From Pyropia yezoensis (lineage: Eukaryota > Rhodophyta > Bangiophyceae > Bangiales > Bangiaceae): DNA of 64,000 nucleotides. Each line of letters starts with the position of its first letter. The first letter of the stretch is position 1. The notes below the pieces were generated by a model that searched no databases, was not told the origin of the DNA, and was given only the letters and a program-made list of their open reading frames with translations. Positions 1-10,407 of this stretch are shown one piece after another. The translations under genes and the position numbers were made by a program. The stretch spans positions 12,057,119 to 12,121,118 of the forward strand of contig CM020618.1 of the NCBI GenBank assembly GCA_009829735.1. The letters are read 5' to 3'.

Positions 1-365
1 CCAACGATGGGAAGTACCCCACCATTGATATCGATCAGATGGTCAGCTTTAGACTTCCAGCGTTGGAGCCTCATCCCCTTTGGTAATAGCGACTTGCGTA
101 TCAAGGAGGCTCCTGACCCGGTATCAAGTACGATACGGGCACAACAGGCGCGGCCGGGGGCAAGTTGCACCCGTCCAGCCACCTGGAAGTTCTCACCCGT
201 CAGCACCGCGATGACCCGACGTGGGTTTACGTTCTTGGGAAGTCCCACCCGAGGTGGGCGGACTCCCTTAGGTCGCCGCAGTATCCGACACGGTTGGTTC
301 GTCCTCTTGGCCCACTTGGCCGAGGCTGCCGTTGTGAGCTTCGGACGACCAGCTCCAACGGTCAT
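1..365 (-). CDS. pol: Protease region of pol (partial, copy A)
   Basis: The reading frame starts at ATG 365, overlapping the gag stop, and runs off the left edge. About residue 80 carries the retropepsin signature IVLDTGSGAS with the catalytic Asp. The same region of the complete copy has DTK in place of DTG. The family role is aspartic cleavage of the Gag-Pol polyprotein. Confidence 0.8.
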   Translation of the reverse strand, partial: MTVGAGRPKLTTAASAKWAKRTNQPCRILRRPKGVRPPRVGLPKNVNPRRVIAVLTGENFQVAGRVQLAPGRACCARIVLDTGSGASLIRKSLLPKGMRLQRWKSKADHLIDINGGVLPIV

Positions 366-2308
366 TCGTTTCCCGCCGACTTGGCGTCCGAATCTGAGGG
401 CGAAGGGGACGACGACGAGTCCGAGGACGACGTGTCCGCCCCCTCCGTCGAGGGTGTGGCGACCGCCACCACTGGTCTAGACCCACCCTCGCGGCGTGAA
501 CGCACTTCGTTCGTAGCCGACTTCTTACTCGCATTCCTAACAAGCTGTTGGATGCGTTTACTCAACTTGGGGCAATCATATGCCCAGTGACCATCGGAGT
601 TGCAGTTCCAACACCGATGATCAGTTCCCAGAGGGGTCTTCCCAACTGGGGAAGACGACGAGGTACCTTGGGAAGTTCCCACGGCAGCTACCACCCTCTC
701 CTTGCGGATTCGGCGTGCCTCTCGCAACTCTCTGGCCTGGCGCGCCTCTTCCCGTTCCTTGGCCAACTCGGCCTGACGCTCCTGGCGTTGTTCCTCCCGC
801 AACTTGCGGTAGGCCTCGCCTCTGCGGTAGGCGAACCTAGCCAACTCGGCCAGGGTCGCCCGGGCAGTGTTATGCTCCCGGGTCTCCATCCGGACTGACC
901 AGTGGAGTCCTTCCACAAACCGACTCTTCACCACAGCTTGTGGATGAAGAAACCCACAAAGATTGTTGAGCTTACGGACTCGCTCCGCAAAGGACAACTC
1001 GTCCTCCGCCTCTTCCTGATGGGCTTGCGTAAACTCCTCGACTTGAGAAGCCAACGCCGCTTCATCAACCATGGCCCTCAACAACCAGTTGACGAGCTCC
1101 AAATAGGACGTCACCTCCCCAGCGCCTCCACTTGAGGAGCTGGGCATGACGGACATAAGTTCTGTCCGCAGGTCTCCCTTCGTAAACTCCTGTAGCATGT
1201 AAAAAGCCATGCCTTCACTTATGGCATTGTCGTCACAGGCTTTTGTGAAACGACGTAGGAACTCAAAGACACGGAGGGGGGGAGTTCCATCCCACTCCGC
1301 TTTGTGCCCAAAAGAGTGAAGTGCATTCTTCTTGGCACGGCCCATGGCTCGGGCCTGGTCAGGACCATACGCCACCGACTTGTTGTGGAGGGCGTAGGTC
1401 TCACAGTCAAAGATCCTCTGGTAGACCGGGTTGGCTACCTGGATCTTGGGCGGCACCTCACGTTGAGGGAACAGCCGCTGTGGCACTGGGGTAAGTTCAC
1501 CCACAGTGCCTGTAGTCCGGCGCGGCGCGCTTGGTGTAGCCGCCGGTGTTGTCGGGGGGAACTCCCCCATGAAGGGCGTACGCCCCACCGAGTATGGTGT
1601 GGCTCCCTCGTTGGGAGTCACAGGGGTCGCCCCCTGTTCAGGGCGGCCCGAGATAGGTGTCAGGGGGGACACCCCCTGCGCCTGCGGGCTCGAAGGCCCC
1701 AATCCGGTCTGGACATTAAGGCCATCTGGCAAACTCGCCACAATCTGATTCAGAATAGTATTCGTCATCGTGACCACCAGGTCCGGCAAAGTCTGCCGCA
1801 ACACAGTGGTCGCCTCCCGACGGACAGTTTCCGCGAGGAGTGGATTGACGACTCCAGTTGAGTCTCGGTCCACCTCCGGGAGTCCACCTGAGGGGTAACC
1901 ACGTTCCTCAGGGGTCTCAACCGGGGGCATGGGCGCGAGCCCATCGCCGACCAACGGAGGTCCGCCGTCCTCCGAAAGCCTAGTTGGCGATGGCTCCATG
2001 CCAAAGTTGGCTCCAACCCGAGTGGAACTCGCGGGGACAGTCCTCACCCCTTGGGACGTTCCCGTTGAGTATACCACGCGGTGGCCAGACTTCGGCCCAC
2101 CCACGTCAGAAGTGTCACCCGAGTGAACTCCCGACTGAGTCGGGGTGGCCTGTTGCCCGCCCGCACTTCCAGTCCTGCTGGCTTGAGGGACCTCTAGTCC
2201 CTCTGCGACCCCAGGTAAACCCACCTGTGTCTCACCAGTATTCAAAGGCACTGAAGTACGTGCGTCACCCGTGTACTCCCCGGACGACGGGGGGTCCGAG
2301 CTAGCCAT
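362..2308 (-). CDS. gag: Gag polyprotein, intact (copy A)
   Basis: 648 codons from the ATG at 2308; an upstream GTG at 2332 is also in frame, but the ATG has an AACATGG context. The N-terminal 300 residues are Ser/Thr/Gly/Pro-rich. They are followed by a retrotransposon-Gag-like capsid region (residues about 320-480, with the run FVEGLHWSVR), a charged Arg/Glu-rich coiled segment, and one CCHC zinc knuckle (C-x2-C-x4-H-x4-C, CWNC...DGHWAYDC) near the C-terminus that would bind RNA. The protein forms the virus-like particle of the element. Its TGA stop overlaps the ATG of the protease-pol frame as ATGA (362-365). Identification rests on the knuckle, the capsid-like region and the position next to LTR and protease. 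Confidence 0.88.
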   Translation of the reverse strand: MASSDPPSSGEYTGDARTSVPLNTGETQVGLPGVAEGLEVPQASRTGSAGGQQATPTQSGVHSGDTSDVGGPKSGHRVVYSTGTSQGVRTVPASSTRVGANFGMEPSPTRLSEDGGPPLVGDGLAPMPPVETPEERGYPSGGLPEVDRDSTGVVNPLLAETVRREATTVLRQTLPDLVVTMTNTILNQIVASLPDGLNVQTGLGPSSPQAQGVSPLTPISGRPEQGATPVTPNEGATPYSVGRTPFMGEFPPTTPAATPSAPRRTTGTVGELTPVPQRLFPQREVPPKIQVANPVYQRIFDCETYALHNKSVAYGPDQARAMGRAKKNALHSFGHKAEWDGTPPLRVFEFLRRFTKACDDNAISEGMAFYMLQEFTKGDLRTELMSVMPSSSSGGAGEVTSYLELVNWLLRAMVDEAALASQVEEFTQAHQEEAEDELSFAERVRKLNNLCGFLHPQAVVKSRFVEGLHWSVRMETREHNTARATLAELARFAYRRGEAYRKLREEQRQERQAELAKEREEARQARELREARRIRKERVVAAVGTSQGTSSSSPVGKTPLGTDHRCWNCNSDGHWAYDCPKLSKRIQQLVRNASKKSATNEVRSRREGGSRPVVAVATPSTEGADTSSSDSSSSPSPSDSDAKSAGNE

Positions 2309-2410
2309 GTTGGCTAACGATCCGTATGACACGGTCCAAGTCCACCGTTCCTCTGAGACAGAGGGCCCCCTACACCCGGGTGCACCCGGAGGTAAAGTTT
2401 ACCTCTGTCC

Positions 2411-2425
2411 CCTGCTGCTCCACCA
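2411..2425 (-). promoter_or_regulatory. Primer-binding site of copy A
   Basis: Two bases inside the LTR the minus strand reads TGGTGGAGCAGCAGG. A TGG start next to the 5' LTR is the mark of a tRNA-CCA primer site, and the same 15-mer recurs at 43754-43768. The tRNA species was not identified. Confidence 0.7.
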
Positions 2426-2427
2426 AA

Positions 2428-2895
2428 TGTGGCAAAAACCACTCGCACACACAGTACCCAAGTTGGGGCGGTGTGCGAGGGCTGCCTCCCGTGTCGGGGG
2501 AACCGGAAGAAGTGCAAGTCGCACACACTCTATCCCTGTTGTGGGGCAATCCCCCCACGGACAAACAAGATGATGGTGTGTGGTCCAACAGTTTCTTGGT
2601 CGGGACGGGGACGCAGGGCCAAGCCCCGCTGTCCCTCCCCTTATCCCCCCAGGGTCCACTCAGAATCTCGCCACTCAGAATCTCCCACCCCAGCACCTGC
2701 CCACCGGGCCACACGAAAATTCAAGACGATAAATGCAGAAAACCCTCAAATCCAAGTTGGATTTACTACTAAGCTAACTATCCCGAACTTAGGGAATATG
2801 GACCCAAACGCAGGGGGAGGAACGGATCAGGCTAGTGGCCTGCCGCCCCTTGCATGGCACGTGTTGCCCCCTACCTGGGGGTCAATACTGCCACA
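2428..2895 (-). repeat. Ty3/gypsy LTR A (5' LTR of copy A)
   Basis: 468 bp with TGTGGCA...TGCCACA inverted ends, about 90% or more identical by eye to the LTRs at 34863-35331 and 43771-44239. It is followed on its element-internal side by a TGG-starting primer-binding site. Its plus strand carries an open frame with a Cys-rich motif, as in the other three LTRs; one cysteine is Tyr here. Confidence 0.93.
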
Positions 2896-2934
2896 CACTC
2901 CACTACGAATGACTCACGTCTACCGCCGGTGTCC

Positions 2935-3366
2935 TCACACCGTGGACGCCGCTTGACTGTTTTTGTTGCGCGCAGCCCCAGGCGCCTCTTCCATGCCATT
3001 GTCGTCACCACCGCCCTCCTCGCTGATGACGCCTTGAACGCGACTTGGGTGGCTCCAGGCCTCCACGGAGCTAGAGGAAGCAGACGACGACGACGATGAC
3101 CACGTCGGAGCGCGGAGATGACACCGCACACGCCGCTCTGGCAGCAGAGGAACAAAGGAGACGCGCTTCGAGCGGAACATCGGGACGACCCCGGGGGGAA
3201 CGCGGACCAGCACACGGTTGGGCAGCGGGCGGCACGCAAAGGCAGCCACTTCCGGGGTCGCATGCCGCGGGATGTAACCCACTACCCACGAGCCCGAGCG
3301 TGACGAAACGCGAACGCGCGTCCCCACAGGGAAGCGCCCTGACCACCACGTGTGCCGGTAGTCCAT
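2935..3366 (-). CDS. Hypothetical protein, 143 aa
   Basis: The frame opens at ATG 3366 and ends 39 bp from the LTR of copy A. The N-terminal 65 residues are beta-rich and basic (motif GTRVRVSSRSGSWVVGY), somewhat like a small SH3/Tudor/PWWP-type barrel. A poly-Ser stretch and an acidic Glu/Asp tail follow. I do not recognise a family. The frame can be extended upstream without a stop, but the upstream part is Pro-rich and has shadow-like composition, so the ATG at 3366 was chosen. Real but short coding potential is the best reading; an exon of a larger gene is possible. Confidence 0.35.
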   Translation of the reverse strand: MDYRHTWWSGRFPVGTRVRVSSRSGSWVVGYIPRHATPEVAAFACRPLPNRVLVRVPPGVVPMFRSKRVSFVPLLPERRVRCHLRAPTWSSSSSSASSSSVEAWSHPSRVQGVISEEGGGDDNGMEEAPGAARNKNSQAASTV

Positions 3367-3902
3367 AGCACAGGAAGACCGGGGGAGGCCACGTAGTGGG
3401 GGAGGGGGGGGGGCGGTGGATGGGGAGGGGGCGGTGGATGGGGGGGAGCAGAGGATGTGGGGAGGTGGTGGATACGGTGGCGTCCTGGCGGCAGGGCCAA
3501 CAGCACGGGGCGCAGGGAAGACAGATGGGAAGACGGAGTGCGGGGTGAGACGATGACACAGATGAGCACTTGCGTGCGCAACAGAAGGGGTTCGGGCATC
3601 AGTGACGGTCCCAGTTGCGCCCTGCAGGGCAACAGAGCCCTGCTGCTTTTCAAAAGAGAGCACGCACGTACGCGTTGGGACGTGCACCAGCTGTGGGTGG
3701 GCCGTGGGCTGCGGTCGCAGCCTCGCAGTCCATGCCGAAGGCAAGGGCGCTCCAGGACAGGTTAACAACTCACGGCTTACTGCTCGTTATATCCAATGAG
3801 AGCGCACTCAGGTACGGGAGCTCGAGACAGGCGCCCCGACGGCCCGTCGAGTGCTCGACCTGAGCCGGACCTGGCCATCGGGCATGCAATCGTGTCGGTG
3901 GG

Positions 3903-3943
3903 CTCGGTGGGGACTTCAATGGCCTCACCGAGTCCCCACCGAG
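3903..3943. repeat. Perfect 13-bp inverted repeat (hairpin)
   Basis: CTCGGTGGGGACT (3903-3915) and its exact reverse complement (3931-3943) are separated by 15 bases. The surrounding 3.85-4.02 kb also repeats CTCGATTGC-type words. No coding feature overlaps. It could be a terminator-like or foldback remnant; the function is unknown. Confidence 0.6.
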
Positions 3944-4633
3944 GCACTCATTCGATTGCTCGATGCCCACCGAGGGGCCTCGATTGCCCTCGATTGCCCT
4001 CGATCCTTAAAATGTCCAAAGGTGACGATTGGGACTATTGACTAATGTTGTTTCAGGATCAGCGAAGGTGCTAGGCTCGGTAGTCTCCCGCGTGACGTGC
4101 ATTCCGTGCAGTACACCTGTACATAGCCCCAATGCCTCCATCAGTCCGCCTGTCACCACAGTCGCGCAGACCTCCCAGCTGGCCGTGTCTGCACCAAGGC
4201 GATCGTTGTTTCCGCGCCTTGAGGAGGGGGGAGAGGGGGACCGCTGGACACTCGTATTCTTCACCAACACACGGCGCGAGGGCGCCGGCCTCCCCACTCA
4301 GCGGTGCCTCACAGCTGCCTGGTTCTCCTCCCGTGGTCCGCCCCCCTCCCCCCCCAGGGGGCAGCGAGTGGCCGGCCGGCGACCGCCGGCGGCCCGCCAA
4401 GGGGCGCGAAGGGGGGGGGGACGGCCGGTCAGCCGATGGCGGCACCGCGGGGGTAGCTGCCTGTCCGCACCGCGGTATATAGCGCTGCCACGGGCGCATG
4501 TCCCCGTTTCCGGATCCGGGTGTGCCACCCTGGCCACCACGAGCCTCCCTCGAGTGTGGAGAAGCGAGTGGCGCGACGTGCGTGCCGCCGTGAGTCCGCT
4601 CGCGCTCGTGGCGCTGCCGCGGGATCGTGCCTG

Positions 4634-5185
4634 ATGGTTGCAATTCCTGTGGTGGCCGCGAAGAAGACCAGCTACATTGCGACGACGGGCGAGAAGCGAG
4701 TATGGCACCCCGTGACGCTCACCCTGTACGGTGGCCCGTGGGCGTCCGAGTCCGCGGCCAACAACCCTTTTATGAACTACCGGCTCACCACTACTTTCGC
4801 GACGTCAGGACGCAAGTATGTTGTTCCCTGCTTTTGGGCCGCAGACGCGGGCCGCCCACAGCAGCGCGACTGCTGGTTCCGTCTGGCGTTGCCACTTTTC
4901 TCCTGACGTCACTGGCTTGTGGCGCTGGTCAGTGTCCTTCAAGTCGGGCACAAATGTGGCGGTGCGCTCGGGTGGCCGTGGGGCGTCCGTCTCTCCGTTT
5001 GACGACCAGACGGGCTTCTTTTGGGTACGCAAGTCGAACAAGACTGGTCGAGATTTTCGGGGCAAGGACCGCCTCCGGTCAGTGGCGGGCAAGCGCCACC
5101 TGCGTCATGACAATGGGGAGTGCTGCATGAAGCGGCGGGGTGGGGGACCGGTGGCAGCTGGTAGCGGCCAAGGGGCACCAACGGC
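4634..5185 (+). pseudogene. DUF5060-domain (glycoside-hydrolase-associated) pseudogene
   Basis: The first frame (ATG 4634 to stop 4906) carries the DUF5060 hallmark order: KRVWHPVTLTLYGG, then NPFMNYRLTTTF, then YVVPCFWAADA. After about 4850 the homology jumps to another frame (CHFSPDVTGLWRWSVSFKSG, then SPFDDQTGFFWV, then KTGRDFRGKDRL), so there is at least one frameshift. The downstream GEYF/GGADSPE-type block is degraded (GECCMKRRGGG), and no following DUF4038/glycosidase domain is found. In intact relatives the domain is an N-terminal beta-sandwich of secreted carbohydrate-active proteins. Family assignment is from memory of the motif pattern; loss of frame is directly visible. Confidence 0.6.
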
Positions 5186-5589
5186 ATGAGACGGTCCAAC
5201 ACCGCGCATCTCATGTCCCGCGTGTGCCCCCGGCTGGCTGCAACTGCCAACCTCTCCTCCCCGACAAGCCGTTTGCGGGTATACGTCGGGTTTTTCAGTA
5301 TTGACGGGTGCTAACTCCGGATAGTAGACGGCGCTCTGTTTCGCGCTTGGCCTAGTAGAGGGTTGTCGGGATCCGGGCTTGTCCGGTCCCCCCACGTAGA
5401 TACTCTACGCAGGGAGCAAACTACAAAAAACTCACCCCCCGCCTCACCCCTCCCACCTGCTACCGACACCCCCAAAAAAACACAAACGGGGTCACAGCGT
5501 TTCATGCCCGAGGGACACTGCCAAAAAAAACAACGATGGGCACGAGGTCACAAAGAGCCTCTCCCCCCCTTACCCCCCGCCCTCCCTCA

Positions 5590-8500
5590 TCAAGCGCTCG
5601 CATGCTGCTGCACCGTCGCCTCAGCGCGCAGCACCGCAGCGGCCTGCCGCACCGCGGCGGCCGCCTCAGCGTCAGCGAGCCAATCGGCCACCAGCGTCGC
5701 GGGCAGCCCGTCGAGCCGCCGCACCGCCGCGACCGCGGACGGAAGGTCGTCGTTGGCGAGCGCGGCGGCGGCGGCGCGGAGCGCCGCCTCGGCGGGCGTG
5801 CCGCCGCCGACGCTGCCGCCGGCAGGCTTGAGCCGCGCCGCCGCCGCGGCGACCATGTGCGCCCACAGGCCAGGCGGGGCAGCAACGGGCGCCGACGCCG
5901 CCGCCGCCGCCGTGGCCGTCGCGTCGGCAGTCGCGTCGGCACCGCCGCCGTCAGCGGTGGCGGTGGGCGAGGCGGCGGGCATGGCAAGCCGCGGCGACGA
6001 CGCGGCGGCAACGAGCGCAGCTGCTGTCGCGGCGGGCACGACTGACGCGTCAAAACGGCGGCGGAGGTTGTCGGAGGTGGAGAGTGCCACCCCCGTGGCG
6101 GGCAGCTGCTCGCGCACCGCCGCCAGCAGGCCGCCAGCCGCGTCGGCAGTAGCGGCAGGGGCCGCCGTTACATCGGTGGCGCCGGCGGCGGAGGCGGTGC
6201 CGACGGCGGGAACAGAGCCCCCCGCAGCCGCCGCGGCGTCGAGCGCCGACGACGCGACCAGCGCGTCCACGGCCGCCTCGCGCGATGCGACCACCTTGGC
6301 CGCCCCGTCGATGACGGTTTCCACCCACCGCACCGCCGCGGCCGCATCGGCGAGCGCCTCCAGCCGCGCAGTCGCTTCGGCGGTGCGGCGGCGCAGCAGC
6401 TGCCGCGCCACGTCCGACCGGGCGGCCGCCACGGCGGCCGCCGAGCCAGCAGCGATGGCGTCCTCGCGGGCAGCGGCCTCCGCCGCCGTCGCAGCCGCCA
6501 CGTCGGCACGCACGGCCGCCAGCGCGGCGGCCGCCTCGTCGGCGGCCCGCGCCGCAGCCGCGTCGGCGGCGGCGACCGCTTCATCCGCGGCCGCAGTGGC
6601 CGACGTCACCGACGCTGCCGCCGCCTGCCGGGTCGCTGCCACCGCCGCGGCAGCGCCGTCGGCAATACCGCGGACCGCCGAGGCCGTCGCCTTTTCGGCT
6701 GCGATCGTAGCTTCCTTGACAACGCCGTCCGCAGCGGCGGCAGCAGCAGTGCGAAGCTCCTCCACCCGCGCCGCCACCGCCGCCGTTACCACCTCGTCCA
6801 TGTGGGCTGCAAGGGCGGCAGCCTCAGCTTCGGCATTGGCTCGAGCGGCAACCTGCGCCGCAAGTGCATTTGTCAGCAGAGAGGCAGCCAGCGGCTGATC
6901 GGCAGCACCAGACTCGGTCGCCTCGGTTGGGGCCGCAGTGGCAGCGGGGGCAGCGGCGGCAGCAGTGGCATGCGCAGGCCCGTCCCCACGCTCTGTGGCC
7001 CCGTCAGCCACACGCCGGGTGCCCGCACCCGCAGAGACTTGGGGCTCCTCGGGCAACCGCGGGGTGCCACGGTAAACGGGTACCTCTGGTCCGTCGCCAA
7101 CGTCTTCAGCAGACTTGACGCGGCTGCCTGCACCTGCGCGCACCGGCAATGGTGGTGGTGGCGGTGGATGCACCGCGTCCTCGGGGCGCGGCAGTGCCAC
7201 AGAGCCCACCTCCAGTGCGTGGCGTTCCGCGTTGGTGTCGCGCACAAACGCCGGCAGACCAGATGCGGGCGCCGCGTCCCACCGGCGAGGGAGGAGGCCT
7301 CCAAGAGAGTCAGCGGACACTGTCGGGCCCTCGCCGGCGCCACTCGTGTCAGGATCGCGGCTGAACATGGGGGGAACATCCAATGAAGCCCACCAGTCGG
7401 CAAGGGCCTTCATATCAGAATGAGTACCAGGAAGCACGGCATCGGCCGGGCGTGGCAGCGCAACGGTTCCGACATCAAGGCCGTGCGCCGTGGGGTCAGC
7501 CGTCCAAGCCAGCGACGGCAGTGGTGCGGTCGAAACTGCCGACCACCGCGGCGGGATGAGGCCGCCGAGGCAATCAGCGTCCACCACGGCTGCTACAGAC
7601 CGGCCAACACGACGGCCGCCCCAGTCGCCGGCTACCGCGGCCACTGCGTCGGGATAGTATAGCGGGATAACCGGCCCGTCGCCCGCATCATCTTCGCTTG
7701 TAGGGCGGCTGCCCGCCCGCGCAGAGCGAGCCGCCGCGCGGACCGCTTGCGAGTCCGACGCAGGCGACCGGTCGGGGAAATAGCCCGGCACCACCGGCCC
7801 GTCACCCGCGTCATCCAGCGAGGTAGGCCGGCTGCCCGCAGCCGCGGGCTGGGGCGTCCCCGCCAACTGCGGGTCAGACATTGCTGCCGCTGCTGCCCTG
7901 GCCGCGGCAGCCGCGCCGGCGACAGTAAGGTGCGGCGAGCCATCGGGAGCGGGGGTCGCCGGGAAGACGGGGCCATCGCCGGCGTCGTCGGTAGAGGTGG
8001 GACGGGTGCCAAATGGGGCCGGCCAAGGGTGCACACGGGCAGTCGCGGCGAGGCCTTCCAAGGCGCGGACATCTTGAGTGGGCCCAGGCGCAGCCGGCGC
8101 GACAGTAGGGAAGACTGGGCCATCCCCCGCATCATCCGTCGATGTGGGACGGCTGCCAAACGGGGCAGGGAAAGGGTGCTCGTCGTTGGCAGCGGGCGGA
8201 CCCGTGGGCAGCGCGTGTGTGCCTGTGGCGGTCGCAAATGTGCCACTGCTCGCCTTCAACGAATCGCGGAGCCCGGGAGGTGAGCGCGCAGGCAGCGCCA
8301 GAGTGCCCACCTCGAGCGCATGACGCGACAGGCCGTCGGACCCAACATTGCCTCCGATCATGGAGCCAAATGGCCCGCCACTCGAGCGTGTACGGGCTGG
8401 CAACGAGCGCGGCAGATCTTCACCAACAACACGCAGCGACCGCTGGACGATGGTTGACGCCTCAGCGGCGGGGCTGTCGTGGTTCATATCGACAGCCTCT

Positions 8501-10407
8501 CGGCTCGAAGACGGCCCCGGGCTCTTGCTTGCAACATCAGTGGAGCCCAGAGGGTTGTCCGTCGGAGCTGGCCAGGGGTGAACGCGGGCGGTAGCGGCCA
8601 GGCTGTCCGAGGAACGGAGGTCTGCGGCAAGGGGCTCCTCGGATGGAACGGCAGCAGCTGGCACTGCGGGAGAGGCACGTGGGACCGCAGAAGCAACATC
8701 ACCGTTGTCGCTGCCCGCGGGTGACACGGCGTCACCGGGGGGCGGAGTACCAGGCAGCGCAACAGACCCCACTTCCAACGCGTGACGCGTCGTCGGGGGT
8801 GCAGCCGCTGAAGCGGGAGGTGCTCGCGCCGGCAGTGGTCGAGGCGGGATGAGGCCATCGCTTAAGACCGCGCTGGCCGAATCGTCCCTGGGCGGAGGGG
8901 CCGCGACACCACCGCCGCCGCCAAAACGCTTCAGTATCCAGCCAAAACGACCACTCTTGCTGCCGTCGCCGTTGGCAGTGCCCGCTGAGCTACTTCCAGA
9001 CCTAGCCGCTACTTCAGCCACGTTCGCAGCCGCCGCTGGGACGGCGGACCCGTCAGAGACGGCCTCAGGGGACGTGATCGTTGGTGACAAGGTGGGCTGG
9101 CCCAGTGCAGACGACGCATTCTCACTGCCAATGCCGCCGGGCATCGTCTCTAGCGAATCCGCCACCGCTGCAGCCGCTACCGACGCCGCAGCCGCCATAT
9201 CCGGCGACGATGAGCCGAGAGGTGCCTCCCGGCCGCCGCGCCCGGCCCCAAGGTCGCCGGCTCGACCGCCGCTGGCAGGCCCATCGAAGCCATTGACCGC
9301 CGCCGTACTTGGCGAGTCCGCAGAGACGGATAGAGCGCCACCCACCACACCAACAGGGCGCACGGCCCCAGACCCTGAGACCAACTCGTCACCACCGTGC
9401 ACCGGCACTCCAGCATCTGCCGCGGCCGCCACACCTACCGTCGCGGATGAGGCCAGTGCTGACAGAGCAGCGGCCGAGGGCCTGTCCCCAGCGCCACCAC
9501 CACCACCACCGCCTCCCTCACTAGGGGGGCTGCCACTGCCGGAAACACTCACCCGCCCATCACCCTCCGCGGCGGGAGATTGTCCCCCCGCGCCACCGCC
9601 AATGCGGCCCAGCAACGCCGGGAGCGGCTCGTACGTGTCCGGCATAGTGGACCCCCCCTTCCCCTGCGCGGCGGCTGCCACACGCTCTGCGGCTGAATCA
9701 GCAGCGGACGGCGTGGCCGCAGCGGGCGCATAGACGGCGCCCGTCAAACGAGCGAGGCTCGCCGTAGCGCCGGGGACCGTTCGCTCCACCTGAGCGCGAA
9801 AGTCTGAGAGGGAGGAATCTCACGGCGTAAGACAAAACAAACGAGGCGCACCAACAGAGAAGCAGATGTGGGCAAGAAAGAAAAGAGAAGTTCAGGGGAT
9901 AACCCACGCCGCGCCGCGTCAGTCACCTCGCCACCACGGCTAGCAAGTCCAACCCAGTAGGTTCATGGTGGCACGACCGTACAACATCCACCCCCGCAGA
10001 ACCCCAAACAACGTACCCGCATCCGCATGCATCCGCATTGCCACAACCGCCACGGGCGCGACGACAATCATGGCCCAGTACGGCGCTGCCGACGGCTTCT
10101 TGCCATCCCCCCCTCCGGCCGCTCGCGCGGCGGTAGCAGCCGCCAGGGCGGGCGCGCCGAGGCCGCCCGAAGCACCCACCGCGGCCGTCGCAGCGGCCGC
10201 GGCGGCGCCCGGCATGGGCATGGTCGCCCCGGTGGCGGGCGGCGCCGGCGCGGCTGTCACTGGTGGCTCCAGCACCACCTTTGGGGGCGGGGGGGGCGCC
10301 CCCGTCCCCGGCGGCGCCCCCCCGGCCGCCGCAGCGGCGCCCCGCCGCGGCGGTGCAGGGCGGGGGGCGACGGCCGCGCGGGAACGGGCCAGCGCGGATC
10401 GCAGCAT
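5590..10407 (-). CDS. MIC60: MIC60/mitofilin-like MICOS subunit, two exons, repeat-inflated
   Basis: Exon 1 is 10407-10017 and exon 2 is 9803-5590. The intron (10016-9804, 213 bp) has donor GTACGT and acceptor CTCCCTCTCAG, and joins in phase 1, giving about 1,534 aa. Exon 1 has an Arg-rich N-terminus typical of a mitochondrial presequence (MLRSALARSR), a Pro/Ala linker and one membrane segment (residues about 110-126). Exon 2 has a long disordered region with repeated short motifs, an Ala-rich heptad-like coiled coil (+ coordinates about 6200-6900), and a C-terminal mitofilin-type module: LRRRF near 6060, then NDDLPSAVAAVRRL and ADWLADA near the end. Presequence, membrane anchor, coiled coil and C-terminal mitofilin domain are the MIC60 order for a cristae-junction protein of the inner membrane. 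Usual members have 500-800 aa; the excess is the repeat region. Splice sites are predicted by eye. Confidence 0.68.
7086..8165 (-). repeat. Five degenerate copies of a G[ST]RxxSxxD[AV]GDGPxxP protein motif
   Basis: Within the mitofilin-like exon 2, five blocks of about 16 residues share the pattern SRPTS-x-DDAGDGP-x-xP, at about 7086, 7672, 7796, 7968 and 8116. They alternate with HALEVG-x-x-ALP blocks and LIPPRW-type blocks. The DNA is diverged between copies while the peptide motif is kept. Confidence 0.8.

Larger units (their letters stand above)
1..2895 (-). mobile_element. Ty3/gypsy chromovirus, copy A (5' part, cut by window edge)
   Basis: Minus-oriented LTR retrotransposon of the same family as the complete copy at 34863-44239. 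From right to left it shows the 5' LTR (2428-2895), a primer-binding site, gag (362-2308) and the start of the protease region (1-365); the rest lies outside the window. Unlike the complete copy, its gag is uninterrupted and its protease motif is intact (DTGSGA, codons around 111-125), so this copy is closer to a functional state. The base pairs just outside the LTR are CACTC (2896-2900); the matching target duplication cannot be checked because the other end is missing. Confidence 0.9.
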
